Source: Acidimicrobiales bacterium (GTDB taxonomy: Bacteria > Actinomycetota > Acidimicrobiia > Acidimicrobiales > Bog-793). From it: a stretch of DNA of 64,000 nucleotides. Below, one piece after another: positions 50,091-58,886 of this stretch (within the stretch, counting starts at the first letter, position 1; the number at the start of each line of letters is the position of its first letter). The notes beneath the pieces were generated by a model. It was not told the DNA's origin. It worked only from the letters and a program-made list of their open reading frames with translations, and did no database searches. The position numbers and the translations under genes were made by a program. The stretch covers positions 1-64,000 of the forward strand of contig DATLTN010000003.1 of assembly GCA_035533595.1 (NCBI GenBank). The letters are read 5' to 3'.

Positions 50091-51173
50091 CTAGCCCGCG
50101 CTGGTCGGCGAGACGGCGGTCGGGTTGTAGAGCAGGGCGTCGGCGGGGCCGACGGGCGGGTTCACCAGCGCGCCGCTACTGCCGATCGAGGGGGCGCCGT
50201 AGGCGGGGTTGACCGCGACGCCGACTGCCTTGGCGTAGGCGGCGACCGCCTTCAGCGCCTGGGCGTTCGCGGCGTCGAAGAGGGCCCGCTCGACGTCACT
50301 CAGCTGCGCGACGCCCTCGCGGGAGGTGACCTCGAAGAGCACCCAGCTGCCGTTGGCGTGCACCGGCGACGAGACCGTCCCCGTCGGGAGGGCGGCGACG
50401 ATGCCGCCGATCGGGGGGATCAGGTCCTCGGGTGGCTGACAGCCGATCGCCCCGCCCGCCGCTCCGGACTGCGCGTCGGTCGAGTTCGCTCTCGCGACGC
50501 TCGCGAAGTCGGCTCCCCGGTCGATCGCCACCTGCAACGCCTTGGCCTTCTGCTCGGTGGCGACGAGGATCACCGACAGACAGGCCGTGGTGAGGGCGGC
50601 GGTGTGCGCCTGCTCGTAGCTGTGGAGGCCGCCCTCGGTGAGCGGCAGGCCGACGACGTGCGCGTCGAGCACGACCTGGTCGGTCTCGGTCTCCTCGAGG
50701 AGCGAGCGATAGGCGGGAGGGAGGGCGGCGAGGAACTTGGCCGCCGCCCGCTGCTCGGCGTCGGGCGAGGTGTCCCCCGTCGGGATCGGGATGCAGCTCG
50801 CGTAGTTGGCGGGGCTGAAGGCCGAGTCGAGCTGGGTGAGGGCGGCGGCGCGGGCGAAGGCGGTGCGGGTGAGGCCGAGCTTCGCGATCAGCCCGTCCTC
50901 GAGGTGCAGCTGCAGGAGGTCGGTGAGCTGCTGGGCGGTGAACGAGGAGCTGAAGTTGCCGTTGCCCGCGCCGCTGTAGGTGTCGCTCTGGGCCGTGAAG
51001 ACACAGCGCAGCGCCCCGTCGTCGCGCACCGCCGCGAGGAGGGCGTTGACGCTGCTCTCGGGGATCTGGTCGCCGCCGACGCGCGCCGCGTTCGGCATCG
51101 CCGAGACGTCACAGGCCGAGAGGGTGAGCGCGAGCGCGCTGAGGAGGGCGGCGAGGAGGAGTGGTCTGCGCAC
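50091..51173 (-). CDS. PrsA/SurA-like lipoprotein (parvulin-type peptidyl-prolyl isomerase)
   Basis: 360 aa. The N-terminus is a lipoprotein signal: 'LLLAALLSALALTLSACDVS' with lipobox Leu-Ser-Ala-Cys. A SurA-type helical part and a short parvulin-like segment follow ('CLSVILVATEQKAKALQVAI', 'FASVARANSTDAQSGAAGGA'). It should help fold exported proteins on the outer face of the membrane. GTG 51173 has TAGCAT (51188-51183) 9 nt upstream, so a leaderless or near-leaderless start is likely. It occupies the place of lpqU/foldase-type genes in related clusters. Confidence 0.82.
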   Translation of the reverse strand: MRRPLLLAALLSALALTLSACDVSAMPNAARVGGDQIPESSVNALLAAVRDDGALRCVFTAQSDTYSGAGNGNFSSSFTAQQLTDLLQLHLEDGLIAKLGLTRTAFARAAALTQLDSAFSPANYASCIPIPTGDTSPDAEQRAAAKFLAALPPAYRSLLEETETDQVVLDAHVVGLPLTEGGLHSYEQAHTAALTTACLSVILVATEQKAKALQVAIDRGADFASVARANSTDAQSGAAGGAIGCQPPEDLIPPIGGIVAALPTGTVSSPVHANGSWVLFEVTSREGVAQLSDVERALFDAANAQALKAVAAYAKAVGVAVNPAYGAPSIGSSGALVNPPVGPADALLYNPTAVSPTSAG

Positions 51174-51217
51174 GGCTCCCCGATGCTAGGGAACCGCGGC
51201 GCCCTCGGCCAGCTCGA

Positions 51218-54200
51218 TCAGCTGGCGGCCTCGAGCGCCGGGGGGAGGAGCTCGGAGAGGAAGGCGGCGAGGCCGTCGGCGAAGGAGGCGCCGCCAGCGA
51301 GCGGCACGATCACCTGGCCGAGCTCCTCCTTGTACAGGGCGCGCGGCGCGAGGCGCTGCAGGCGGACCCGCGCCGAGGCGGGGAGCGCGACCGGCGAGAA
51401 GCGGACGACGACCTCGCCGACGCGCGCCGTGCCGCCGCTGCCGGGGCGGGCGGGCACGCCTGTGAGCTCACGGATGCCGAGGCGGACGCACTCGGCGCGC
51501 ACCCGGCCGACGGCGAGGAGTGCGGCGGCGGGGCGCGGCAGGGGGCCGAAGCGGTCGAGCCACTCGGCACCGATGTCCGCGACCTGCCCCTCGTCGCTGG
51601 CCTGGGAGAGACGGCGGTAGGCCTCGAGGCGGAGGTCCTCGCGCTCGACGTAGCTCGCGGGGAGGTGGGCCTCGACGGGGAGGTCGAGCTTGATCTCCGC
51701 GGGCTCGCGCACCGGCTCGCCCTTCAGCTCGGCGACCGCCTCGGCGACCATCTGCACGTAGAGGTCGTAACCGACCGCCGCGATGTGCCCTGACTGGTCC
51801 GAGCCGAGGAGGTTGCCGGCGCCGCGGATCTCGAGGTCGCGCATCGCGATCTTGAAGCCCGAGCCGAGCTCGGTGTGCTCGCCGATGGTCCGCAGCCGCT
51901 CGTAGGCCTGTTCGGAGAGGACCCGCTCGCGGGGGTGGAAGAGATAGGCGTAGGCGCGCTGCCCGGCGCGGCCGACCCGCCCCCGCAGCTGGTGGAGCTG
52001 GCCGAGCCCGAGCAGGTCGGCGCGGTCGACGACGAGGGTGTTCACCGTCGGCATGTCGATCCCGGACTCGATGATCGTCGTGCAGACGAGGACGTCGTAG
52101 CTGCCCTCGGCGAAGTCGAGGACGACCTGCTCGAGCGTGCCCTCGTCCATCTGGCCGTGCGCGATCGCGAGGCGTGCCTCGGGGACGAGCGTCTGCAGGC
52201 GGCGCGCCGTCTGCTCGATGTCGTGCACCCGGTTGTGCACGAAGAAGACCTGCCCCTCGCGCAGCAGCTCGCGGCGGATCGCCTCCCCCTCGGCCCGCTC
52301 GTCCTCCTCGCCGACGTAGGTGAGGATCGGCTGGCGCGCCGCGGGGGGCGTGTCGATGATCGACAGGTCGCGGATCCCGGTGAGCCCCATCTCGAGGGTA
52401 CGCGGGATCGGGCTCGCGGTGAGGGTCAGCACGTCGACGCCGACGGTGAGCTTCTTCACCGCCTCCTTGTGCGAGACGCCGAACCGCTGCTCCTCGTCGA
52501 CGACGAGGAGGCCGAGGTCCGAGAAGCGGACGTCCTCACCGAGGAGGCGGTGCGTGCCGATCACGATGTCGACCGCGCCGCTCGCGATGCCGGCGACGAC
52601 GGCCTTGGCCTCCGCGGGGGTGAGGAAGCGGGAGAGCACCTCGACCCGCACCGGGTAGGGGGCGCAGCGCTCGGCGAAGGTCTGGAAGTGCTGCTGGGCG
52701 AGCAGCGTCGTCGGGACGAGCACCGCGACCTGCTTGTTGTCCTGCACCGCCTTGAAGGCGGCGCGCAGCGCCACCTCGGTCTTGCCGAAGCCGACGTCGC
52801 CGCAGACGAGGCGGTCCATCGGCGAGGCGCGCTCCATGTCCGCCTTCACCTCGTCGATCGCCCGCAGCTGGTCGGCGGTCTCGATGAAGGGGAAGGCCTG
52901 CTCGAACTCGCGCTGCCAGGGGGTGTCGGGGGAGAAGGCGTGGCCCTCGGCGGCGAGGCGGCGCTGGTAGAGGACGACGAGCTCCTGCGCCACCTCGCGC
53001 GCCGCGGCGCGCACCCGGCTGCGCTGACGCTGCCACTCGTTGCCGTTCAGGCGGTGCAGCGCCGGCTGCTCGCCGCCCGAGTAGGGGGTGAGCACGTCGA
53101 TCTGGTCGGAGGGGATGTAGAGCTTGTCGCCGCTGCGGTACTCGAGGAGCAGGTAGTCGCGGGCCGCGCCCCCGAGCTCGCGGGTCACCATCCCCCCGTA
53201 GCGGCCGACCCCGTGCACCCGGTGGACGACGTAGCTGCCGGGCGCGAGGTCGTCGAAGAAGCCCTCGACGGGGCGGGCCCTCGCCTTCGGTGCGCGGTGC
53301 GCCCGTCGCCGGCCGGTGAGGTCGCCCTCGGTGAGCACGGCGAGGTGCGAGCTCTCGAGGACGAAGCCGCGCTCGAGGGGGCAGACGACGACGTGCACCC
53401 CCCGCTCGCGCAGCTGCTCGCCGTGGTGCTCACGGGCGAGCACCACGCCCTCGTCCTCGAGCACGCCGGCGATCCGCTCGGCGCTCCCCGCCCCTTCGGC
53501 GGTCACGACGACGCTCACCCCGCGCCCGGCGAGCTCCCCGACGCGGCGCGCGAGGGCGCCCGGGTCGCCGGTCGCGGCGGGCCATCCGGTGGCGCGCAGC
53601 GCCTCCAGGTCGGGGCTGTCGGCGACCGCCGGCGCCACCGCGGCGCGCGCCGGCGAGCGCTCGAGGAGACGTTCGTAGGGGGCGTGCAGGCGCGGGAAGT
53701 CCTCGGCGGCGAGGTCCGCGCCGGCCCCCCAGGTGCTCGCCAGCGCGTGCGCGAGCGCCGACTCCTCGTCCTCGAGCTCGCTCGCCCGGTCGCGCATCCG
53801 GCGGGCATCGAAGAGCACCACCCGGTCGTCGCCGCCGAGGAGGTCGGTGAGCAGGGTGACCTCGGGGACGAGCCAGGGGAGGAAGGACTCGACGCCGTCG
53901 AAGAGCTCGCCGTGGGCGATCCGGTCGAACTCCTCCTTGGCGAAGGCCACTTCGTCGACGAGCTCGGCGGCGCGCGCCCGGATCTCCTCGGTGAGGAGGA
54001 GCTCGCGGCAGGCGTAGAGCTCGGCGGAGGGGACCTCGCCGACCGAGCGCTGGTCCGAGAGGTCGAACTCCATCAGGCGGTCGACCTCGTCGCCGAAGCA
54101 GTCGATGCGCACCGGCGTCTCGCCGGTCGAGGGGAAGACGTCGATGATCCCGCCGCGCACCGCGACCTCGCCGCGGTGCTCCACCTGGTACTCGCGGCGG

Positions 54201-54697
54201 TAGCCACCGGCGACGAGGTGGTTGAGCAGCCCCTCGATGTCGAGGTGCTGGCCGGAGGTGATGCGGGTCGGCGCGGCCTGCTCGGGCAGCACGCCGAGGC
54301 GCTGCAGGAGCGCCTTCACCGGTGCGACGACCACCGGGCCCGGCGCCGCGGGGTCGGCGTGCGCGGCGCGCAGGCGGTCGAGGGCGCGAAGGCGCGCCCC
54401 CATCGCCTCGGTGCTCGGCGAGATGCGCTCGAAGGGGAGCGTCTCCCAGGCGGGGACGAGGAGCACCTGCTCGGGGCCGAGGAAGCAGCTGAGGTCGTGG
54501 GCCAGGCGCTCGGCCTCGGCGGAGGTGGGCGTCGCGGCGACGAGGACGGGGGCGCTCGAGAGCTGACGGAGGGCGGCGAGCAGGAGCGGGCGTGCCGCCT
54601 CGGGGACGGCGACGACGGCGCCCTCGGCACCGAGGATCTCGGCGATCCCGGCCTCGCCGGCGAGCATCCCCGCGAGCGGGGCGAGGGGGCCGCTCAA
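51218..54697 (-). CDS. mfd: Transcription-repair coupling factor
   Basis: 1159 aa, full length. Regions: UvrB-homology N-terminus ('VAATPTSAEAERLAHDLSCF', 'YRREYQVEHRGEVAVRGGII'), the RNA polymerase-interaction domain ('GSYVVHRVHGVGRYGGMVTR'), a helicase with Walker A 'VCGDVGFGKTEVALRAAFKA' and 'LLVVDEEQRFGVSHKE', then 'LHQLRGRVGRAGQRAYAYL' and the C-terminal TRCF domain. It removes stalled RNA polymerase and recruits UvrA. The TTG start at 54697 overlaps the pth stop as TTGA. Confidence 0.97.
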   Translation of the reverse strand: MSGPLAPLAGMLAGEAGIAEILGAEGAVVAVPEAARPLLLAALRQLSSAPVLVAATPTSAEAERLAHDLSCFLGPEQVLLVPAWETLPFERISPSTEAMGARLRALDRLRAAHADPAAPGPVVVAPVKALLQRLGVLPEQAAPTRITSGQHLDIEGLLNHLVAGGYRREYQVEHRGEVAVRGGIIDVFPSTGETPVRIDCFGDEVDRLMEFDLSDQRSVGEVPSAELYACRELLLTEEIRARAAELVDEVAFAKEEFDRIAHGELFDGVESFLPWLVPEVTLLTDLLGGDDRVVLFDARRMRDRASELEDEESALAHALASTWGAGADLAAEDFPRLHAPYERLLERSPARAAVAPAVADSPDLEALRATGWPAATGDPGALARRVGELAGRGVSVVVTAEGAGSAERIAGVLEDEGVVLAREHHGEQLRERGVHVVVCPLERGFVLESSHLAVLTEGDLTGRRRAHRAPKARARPVEGFFDDLAPGSYVVHRVHGVGRYGGMVTRELGGAARDYLLLEYRSGDKLYIPSDQIDVLTPYSGGEQPALHRLNGNEWQRQRSRVRAAAREVAQELVVLYQRRLAAEGHAFSPDTPWQREFEQAFPFIETADQLRAIDEVKADMERASPMDRLVCGDVGFGKTEVALRAAFKAVQDNKQVAVLVPTTLLAQQHFQTFAERCAPYPVRVEVLSRFLTPAEAKAVVAGIASGAVDIVIGTHRLLGEDVRFSDLGLLVVDEEQRFGVSHKEAVKKLTVGVDVLTLTASPIPRTLEMGLTGIRDLSIIDTPPAARQPILTYVGEEDERAEGEAIRRELLREGQVFFVHNRVHDIEQTARRLQTLVPEARLAIAHGQMDEGTLEQVVLDFAEGSYDVLVCTTIIESGIDMPTVNTLVVDRADLLGLGQLHQLRGRVGRAGQRAYAYLFHPRERVLSEQAYERLRTIGEHTELGSGFKIAMRDLEIRGAGNLLGSDQSGHIAAVGYDLYVQMVAEAVAELKGEPVREPAEIKLDLPVEAHLPASYVEREDLRLEAYRRLSQASDEGQVADIGAEWLDRFGPLPRPAAALLAVGRVRAECVRLGIRELTGVPARPGSGGTARVGEVVVRFSPVALPASARVRLQRLAPRALYKEELGQVIVPLAGGASFADGLAAFLSELLPPALEAAS

Positions 54698-55260
54698 CGG
54701 GTGTTGACCTCGTTCATCGCCGCCTCGACGCCCCGCTCGAGCACGAGCTCGACGGCGTCGGCGGCGAGCTCGACCGCGACGACGAGCGCCTCGCGCTCGG
54801 CGCGGCCGGGGCGCGAGAGGACGTGGTCCGCGCCCTCGGTGCGGCCGCGGGGCTTGCCGATCCCGACGCGCACCCGCGCGAAGTCGAGGCTGTGCAGGTG
54901 GGACTGCGCCGAGCGGAGGCCGTTGTGGCCGGCGGTGCCGCCTCCGAACTTCACCCGCACCACCCCGGGTGGGAGGTCGAGCTCGTCGTGGACGACGAGC
55001 AGGCGGTCGAGCGCTCCCCGCGTGTAGCGGCGGACGAGCGGGGCGAGCGCCTGGCCGGAGTCGTTCATGTAGGTCTCCGGGACCGCCAGCGCGAGGCGGC
55101 GTTCCCCGACGCGCGCCTCGGCGGCGCGCGCCGACAGCTGCCGCTCGCGGCGCAGCCGGGCCCCGTGGCGACGGGCGAGGACCTCGATGGTGTCGGCACC
55201 GACGTTGTGCCGGGTGCCGGCGAACTCCTCGCCGGGATTGCCGAGCCCGACGGCGAGCAG
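54694..55260 (-). CDS. pth: Peptidyl-tRNA hydrolase (start codon non-canonical)
   Basis: 188 aa. The family is unmistakable: 'LAVGLGNPGEEFAGTRHNVG' at the front with catalytic His, 'AVPETYMNDSGQALAPLVRR', 'LLVVHDELDLPPGVVRVKFG' and 'GTAGHNGLRSAQSHL'. It recycles peptidyl-tRNA. In the reading frame no ATG, GTG or TTG lies between the rplY stop (55317) and residue Met of 'ETYMND' (55068), which is too late. The best start by homology is CTG 55260; a base error just upstream (TTG 55265 is out of frame by one) is an alternative. Coupled to mfd by TTGA. Confidence 0.85.
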   Translation of the reverse strand: MLAVGLGNPGEEFAGTRHNVGADTIEVLARRHGARLRRERQLSARAAEARVGERRLALAVPETYMNDSGQALAPLVRRYTRGALDRLLVVHDELDLPPGVVRVKFGGGTAGHNGLRSAQSHLHSLDFARVRVGIGKPRGRTEGADHVLSRPGRAEREALVVAVELAADAVELVLERGVEAAMNEVNTR

Positions 55261-55316
55261 GTCAACGACGGTGCCGCCGGACTCCCTCGCGCCCTTGCGG
55301 CCAGGGAGGAAGGGGC

Positions 55317-55967
55317 TCAGCTCTCCTCCGCGTCCCCGTCGGCGGCGGCGCCAGCCGTCTCGCCGGCGACCGCAGACTCGCCCTCCACGGCCTCGCCCTC
55401 CGCCTCTTCGCGGGCGCGCGGCGGCTGGGCGACCGCGACGGGGGCCTCGGGGTCGATCTCGATCGTGACCCCGCTCGGAATCGGCAGGTCGGCGACGCGG
55501 ATCGTCATCCCGATCTCGAGGTCGGAGATGTCGACCTCGATCGACTCGGGGATGTCCGCCGGCTTCGCGCGCACGTGCAGGCTGAGCAGCGCGTGGTCGA
55601 CGTTGCCCCCGGCGCGGGTGACGTTGAGTGCCTCGCCGACGAGCACGATCGCGACCTCGGCGGGGACGACCTCGTCGCGGCTCACGACCTGGAAGTCCAC
55701 GTGGGCGACGGTCTGACGGACCGGGTGGCGCTGGATCTCGCGGGTGATCGCGAGGTGGCGCTCGTCACCGATCTCGACGTCGAAGAGGGGGGCGCCGCGC
55801 ACCGCCATGAGCGCGCTGCGGAGCACGCGGGCGTCCACGGAGACCGCGATCGGCTCGTCGCCGTGGCCGTAGAGGACGCCGGGGACGCGACCGGCGGCGC
55901 GTAGGCGGCGCGCCGAGGCGCTGCCGCGCTCGGCGCGTGGCTCGAGCAGGAGGGCGATGTCAGGCAT
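55317..55967 (-). CDS. rplY: 50S ribosomal protein L25/Ctc family
   Basis: 216 aa. 'ARRLRAAGRVPGVLYGHGDE' is the L25 5S-rRNA-binding start, followed by 'FDVEIGDERHLAITREIQRH', 'VAHVDFQVVSRDEVVPAEVA' and the TL5/Ctc C-terminal beta domain. The last ~40 residues are acidic Ala/Glu-rich, typical for actinobacterial forms. It binds 5S rRNA in the large subunit. ATG 55967 has a GGAGC-type site upstream and TAGAAT (56029-56024) as a good -10 box. Gene order with pth and mfd is the conserved one. Confidence 0.94.
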   Translation of the reverse strand: MPDIALLLEPRAERGSASARRLRAAGRVPGVLYGHGDEPIAVSVDARVLRSALMAVRGAPLFDVEIGDERHLAITREIQRHPVRQTVAHVDFQVVSRDEVVPAEVAIVLVGEALNVTRAGGNVDHALLSLHVRAKPADIPESIEVDISDLEIGMTIRVADLPIPSGVTIEIDPEAPVAVAQPPRAREEAEGEAVEGESAVAGETAGAAADGDAEES

Positions 55968-56023
55968 GGGTGCTCCAGTCGGGAGAGAGGCGGCGGCGCG
56001 GACGGGGCGCTGCGCGGCTGGTC

Positions 56024-56029
56024 ATTCTA
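56024..56029 (-). promoter_or_regulatory. -10 box of rplY
   Basis: TAGAAT on the minus strand, about 57 nt before the rplY ATG, directly after the prs terminator hairpin. A near-consensus sigma-70 type -10. Confidence 0.5.
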
Positions 56030-56039
56030 GGCGCGGCGC

Positions 56040-56057
56040 GGCGGGGCTGAACCCGCC
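56040..56057 (-). terminator. Hairpin after prs
   Basis: GGCGGG-GCTGAA-CCCGCC, a 6-bp stem and 6-nt loop, 16 bp beyond the prs stop and just before the rplY promoter. Separates glmU-prs from rplY-pth-mfd transcription, at least partly. Confidence 0.5.
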
Positions 56058-56073
56058 CGGACCAGGGGGGCCT

Positions 56074-57045
56074 TCAGCTGAGGTTCTGGCCGCGGAAGAT
56101 CTCCGAGACCGAGCGGTCCGAGAAGACCGCGGCGATCGCCTCGGCGATGATCGGCGCCACCGAGAGGACCTCGATCTTGTCGATGCGGTGGTCCTCGGGG
56201 AGCGGGAGGGTGTTGGTCACGATCACCCGCGAGATCACCGAGGCCTTCAGCCGGTCGAGCGCGGGGTCCGAGAGGACGGGGTGGGTGGCCATCGCCCAGA
56301 CGTCGGTCGCCCCCGCCTCGACGAGGCGGTCGGCCGCCGCGCAGACGGTGCCGGCGGTGTCGATCATGTCGTCGATGAGGACGCAGAGGCGCTCGGAGAC
56401 CGCACCGATCACCTCGCGCGCCTCGACGGTGTTCGACTGGCCCGGGGGGCGCGTCTTGTGCACCACGGCGAGGGCGCAGCCGAGCTGCTGGCTGAAGCGC
56501 TCCGCGACCTTCAGTCGCCCGGAGTCCGGCGAGACGATCACCAGCCGGGAGGGATCCTCGCCGTGCAGGTAGTCGAGGAGGACCGGTGAGGCGGTGAGGT
56601 GGTCGACGGGCATGTCGTAAAAGCCCTGGATCTGTCCGGAGTGCAGGTCCACCGAGACCATCCGGTCGGCGCCTGCGGCGGTCATCAGGTCGGCGACGAG
56701 GCGGGCGGTGATCGGCTCGCGCCCGGCCGCCTTGCGGTCCTGGCGGGCGTAGCCGTGGTAGGGGCAGACGACGGTGATCGAGCGCGCCGAGGCGCGCTTC
56801 GCGGCGTCCACCATGATCAGCTGCTCCATGATCGACTGGTTCACCGGCGGGCAGTGGGTCTGGATGATGAAGACGTCCGAGCCGCGGATCGAGGAGTCGT
56901 ACCGGCAGTGGATCTCGCCGTTCGCGAACTCCCGCAGGTTCGCCTCGCCGAGCGTGACGCCGAGGCAGTCGGCGATCTCGCGGGCGAGCTCGGGGTCGGC
57001 CCGCCCCGTGAACAGCTCGAGGTGCCGCGGCGCCACCATCTCCAT
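56074..57045 (-). CDS. prs: Ribose-phosphate pyrophosphokinase (PRPP synthetase)
   Basis: About 323 aa. It makes PRPP from ribose 5-phosphate and ATP. Seen: 'RHLELFTGRADPELAREIAD', 'FANGEIHCRYDSSIRGSDVF', 'YHGYARQDRKAAGREPI' (ATP site), 'SVDLHSGQIQGFYDMPVDHL', 'SPDSGRLKVAERFSQQLGC' and the PRPP loop 'CVLIDDMIDTAGTVCAAADR'. ATG 57045 overlaps the glmU stop as TGATG and has GGGAG 6 nt upstream. The glmU-prs pair is conserved across many bacteria, linking sugar-nucleotide and PRPP supply. Confidence 0.96.
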   Translation of the reverse strand: MEMVAPRHLELFTGRADPELAREIADCLGVTLGEANLREFANGEIHCRYDSSIRGSDVFIIQTHCPPVNQSIMEQLIMVDAAKRASARSITVVCPYHGYARQDRKAAGREPITARLVADLMTAAGADRMVSVDLHSGQIQGFYDMPVDHLTASPVLLDYLHGEDPSRLVIVSPDSGRLKVAERFSQQLGCALAVVHKTRPPGQSNTVEAREVIGAVSERLCVLIDDMIDTAGTVCAAADRLVEAGATDVWAMATHPVLSDPALDRLKASVISRVIVTNTLPLPEDHRIDKIEVLSVAPIIAEAIAAVFSDRSVSEIFRGQNLS

Positions 57046-58169
57046 CACGGTCTCCCTTCGAGCGTGGCGACATCGGTCGTGCTGCTTCGGAAGAATGGAC
57101 CAGTGACGACGCCGGACGCCAGACGGCAGCCGTCGTCGAGCACGGCGTAGGGGCCGACGACCGCGTCGCGGCCGATGACGGCATGGCTCGCGCGTGTCTG
57201 CTGCACCTGCGCGCCCTCCCCCACCTCGCAGTCGCTCAGGTGGGTGCCCGGCCCGAGGTGGACGCCGGAGGCGATCCGCGTCTGGCCCTCGAGGACCACG
57301 CCGGGGAGGATCGTGACGTCCTCGCCGATCTCGACGCTGACGTCGATGTAGGTCGCACCGGGGTCGGTCATCGTCACCCCGCGGCGCATGAAGCGCTCGT
57401 TGATCCGCTCGCGCAGCACCGCCTCCGCGGCGGCGAGCTGCGCCCGGTCGTTCACCCCGGCCGCCTCGACGGGATCCCCCGCGGGCATCGTCACGACCCG
57501 GTATCCGGCGTCGTCGAGCACCGCGATCGCGTCGGTGAGGTAGACCTCGCCCTTCGCGTTGGTGGGCGTGAGGCGCCTGAGCGCCGGCGCGAGGACACCG
57601 TGGCGGAAGCAGTAGATGGAGGTCGCGACCTCGTCGATGGCGAGCTCCTCCGGGCTCGCGTCGAGGTGCTCGACGATCTTCTTCACGCCGCCGTCCTTGG
57701 CCCGCACCACCCGTCCGTAGCCGCTGGGGTCCTCGACGCGGGCGGTGAGGAGGGTCGCCGCGGCGTCCTCCTGGCGGTGGGTGCGCACGAGGGCGGCGAG
57801 GGTCGCGGGGCGCAGGAGCGGCGTGTCCCCCGGCAGCACGACGAGGTCACCCTCCTCGAGGTCGGCACCGACGGGGAAGCCGGTGAGGCCGACCGCGGTG
57901 GCGTCGCCGGTCCCGAGCGCCGCGGACTGCTCGACGAACTCGAGACGCAGCTCGGAGGGTGCCTCGGACTCGAGGACCTTGGTCACCTCCGAGCTGCGGT
58001 AGCCGACCACCACGACGACGCGCTCGATCGGCAGCTCGGCGAGCGCGTCGAGGACGTGCAGCAGCATCGGCCGGCCGCAGAGGCGGTGGAGGGGCTTGGG
58101 GAGCGGGGAGCGCATCCGCGTGCCGCCCCCCGCGGCGAGCACGATCGCGGAGAGCGGGCGGGGCGGCAT
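57045..58169 (-). CDS. glmU: GlmU-like UDP-GlcNAc pyrophosphorylase lacking the acetyltransferase half
   Basis: 374 aa, against ~450-490 for GlmU. The N-terminal nucleotidyltransferase is complete: 'SAIVLAAGGGTRMRSPLPKP', 'VVLPGDTPLLRPATLAALVR', 'EVATSIYCFRHGVLAPALRR' and 'TNAKGEVYLTDAIAVL'. The left-handed beta-helix begins ('PGATYIDVSVEIGEDVTILP', 'ASHAVIGRDAVVGPYAVLDD') but the protein stops before the segment carrying the acetyltransferase His and the acetyl-CoA loops. So it can form UDP-sugar but probably not acetylate GlcN-1-P. ATG 58169 is leaderless (CACAAT 6 nt upstream). Coupled to prs. Confidence 0.88.
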   Translation of the reverse strand: MPPRPLSAIVLAAGGGTRMRSPLPKPLHRLCGRPMLLHVLDALAELPIERVVVVVGYRSSEVTKVLESEAPSELRLEFVEQSAALGTGDATAVGLTGFPVGADLEEGDLVVLPGDTPLLRPATLAALVRTHRQEDAAATLLTARVEDPSGYGRVVRAKDGGVKKIVEHLDASPEELAIDEVATSIYCFRHGVLAPALRRLTPTNAKGEVYLTDAIAVLDDAGYRVVTMPAGDPVEAAGVNDRAQLAAAEAVLRERINERFMRRGVTMTDPGATYIDVSVEIGEDVTILPGVVLEGQTRIASGVHLGPGTHLSDCEVGEGAQVQQTRASHAVIGRDAVVGPYAVLDDGCRLASGVVTGPFFRSSTTDVATLEGRP

Positions 58170-58175
58170 CGCCCC

Positions 58176-58220
58176 ATTGTGGACGACGCGCCCGCGCCCC
58201 GCTGCCACACGGGCTACAAC
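58176..58220. promoter_or_regulatory. Divergent leaderless promoters, 57-bp gap
   Basis: CACAAT (58181-58176, minus) is 6 nt from the glmU ATG; TACAAC (58215-58220, plus) is 6 nt from GTG 58227. Both genes have no room for a Shine-Dalgarno leader. Confidence 0.45.
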
Positions 58221-58226
58221 AGGCCC

Positions 58227-58886
58227 GTGACGCCCGACTGGCTCCTCCATCTCGACGACATCGCTCCCGTGACCGCTCCCGAGGCCGAGGACCCAGCGGT
58301 GCGCGCCTCGTTCCAGGAGCTGACGCGTCGGCTCGCCTCCGCCCCGCTCAGCTGGGACGAGGCCGACGCACAGGACGTGCGCGGCCGCTTCGACGCGCGC
58401 GCCGCGGACTGGGCGACGCGCGACAACCCCGAGTACCGCTTCCCCCTCGTCGACGCCCTCGCCCGCGGCGGGCTGTCGCGCGGAGGGCGCTGCATCGAGG
58501 TCGGGAGCGGCACCGGGATCCAGACGCCGACGCTCAGCGGCTTCTTCGACGGCGTCCTCGCCCTCGACCTCTCCCTCGAGATGCTGAGCCGTACCCCACC
58601 GGGACGGGGCGCCCGTGTGCGCGCCGACGCCTCGCGCCTCCCCGTCGGCGACGGGAGGGTGCGCGCCGTCGTCTGCGTGAACGCTTTCCTCTTCGCCCCC
58701 GAGTACCTCCGCGCCCTCGAGCCCGAGGGGGCCGTGGTCTTCGTCTCCACCCGCGCTGATCGGACCCCGATCTACCTGCCGCCCGAGGAGGTCGTCGCCG
58801 CGCTGCGCGCCGTCGACCCCGCCTTCTCCGGCGTCACCGCCCGTGCCGGGCAGGGGTGCTGGACGGTCGCCCGGCGGGGCTCGTGA
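58227..58886 (+). CDS. SAM-dependent class I methyltransferase
   Basis: 219 aa. 'VRGRFDARAADWATRDNPEY' then motif I 'GGRCIEVGSGTGIQTPTLSG', 'VLALDLSLEMLSRTPPGRGA' and 'VRAVVCVNAFLFAPEYLRAL'. A methyltransferase-11-type fold with a short cap. GTG 58227 is probably leaderless. Its stop overlaps the peptidase start (GTGA at 58883-58886), so the two are made together. Substrate unknown. Confidence 0.83.
   Translation: MTPDWLLHLDDIAPVTAPEAEDPAVRASFQELTRRLASAPLSWDEADAQDVRGRFDARAADWATRDNPEYRFPLVDALARGGLSRGGRCIEVGSGTGIQTPTLSGFFDGVLALDLSLEMLSRTPPGRGARVRADASRLPVGDGRVRAVVCVNAFLFAPEYLRALEPEGAVVFVSTRADRTPIYLPPEEVVAALRAVDPAFSGVTARAGQGCWTVARRGS

Noticed and set aside
49101-55027. Very long plus-strand open frames opposite mazG and mfd
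   Set aside because: Glu/Arg/Gly/Val-rich shadows of strongly conserved minus-strand genes, typical for >70% GC DNA.
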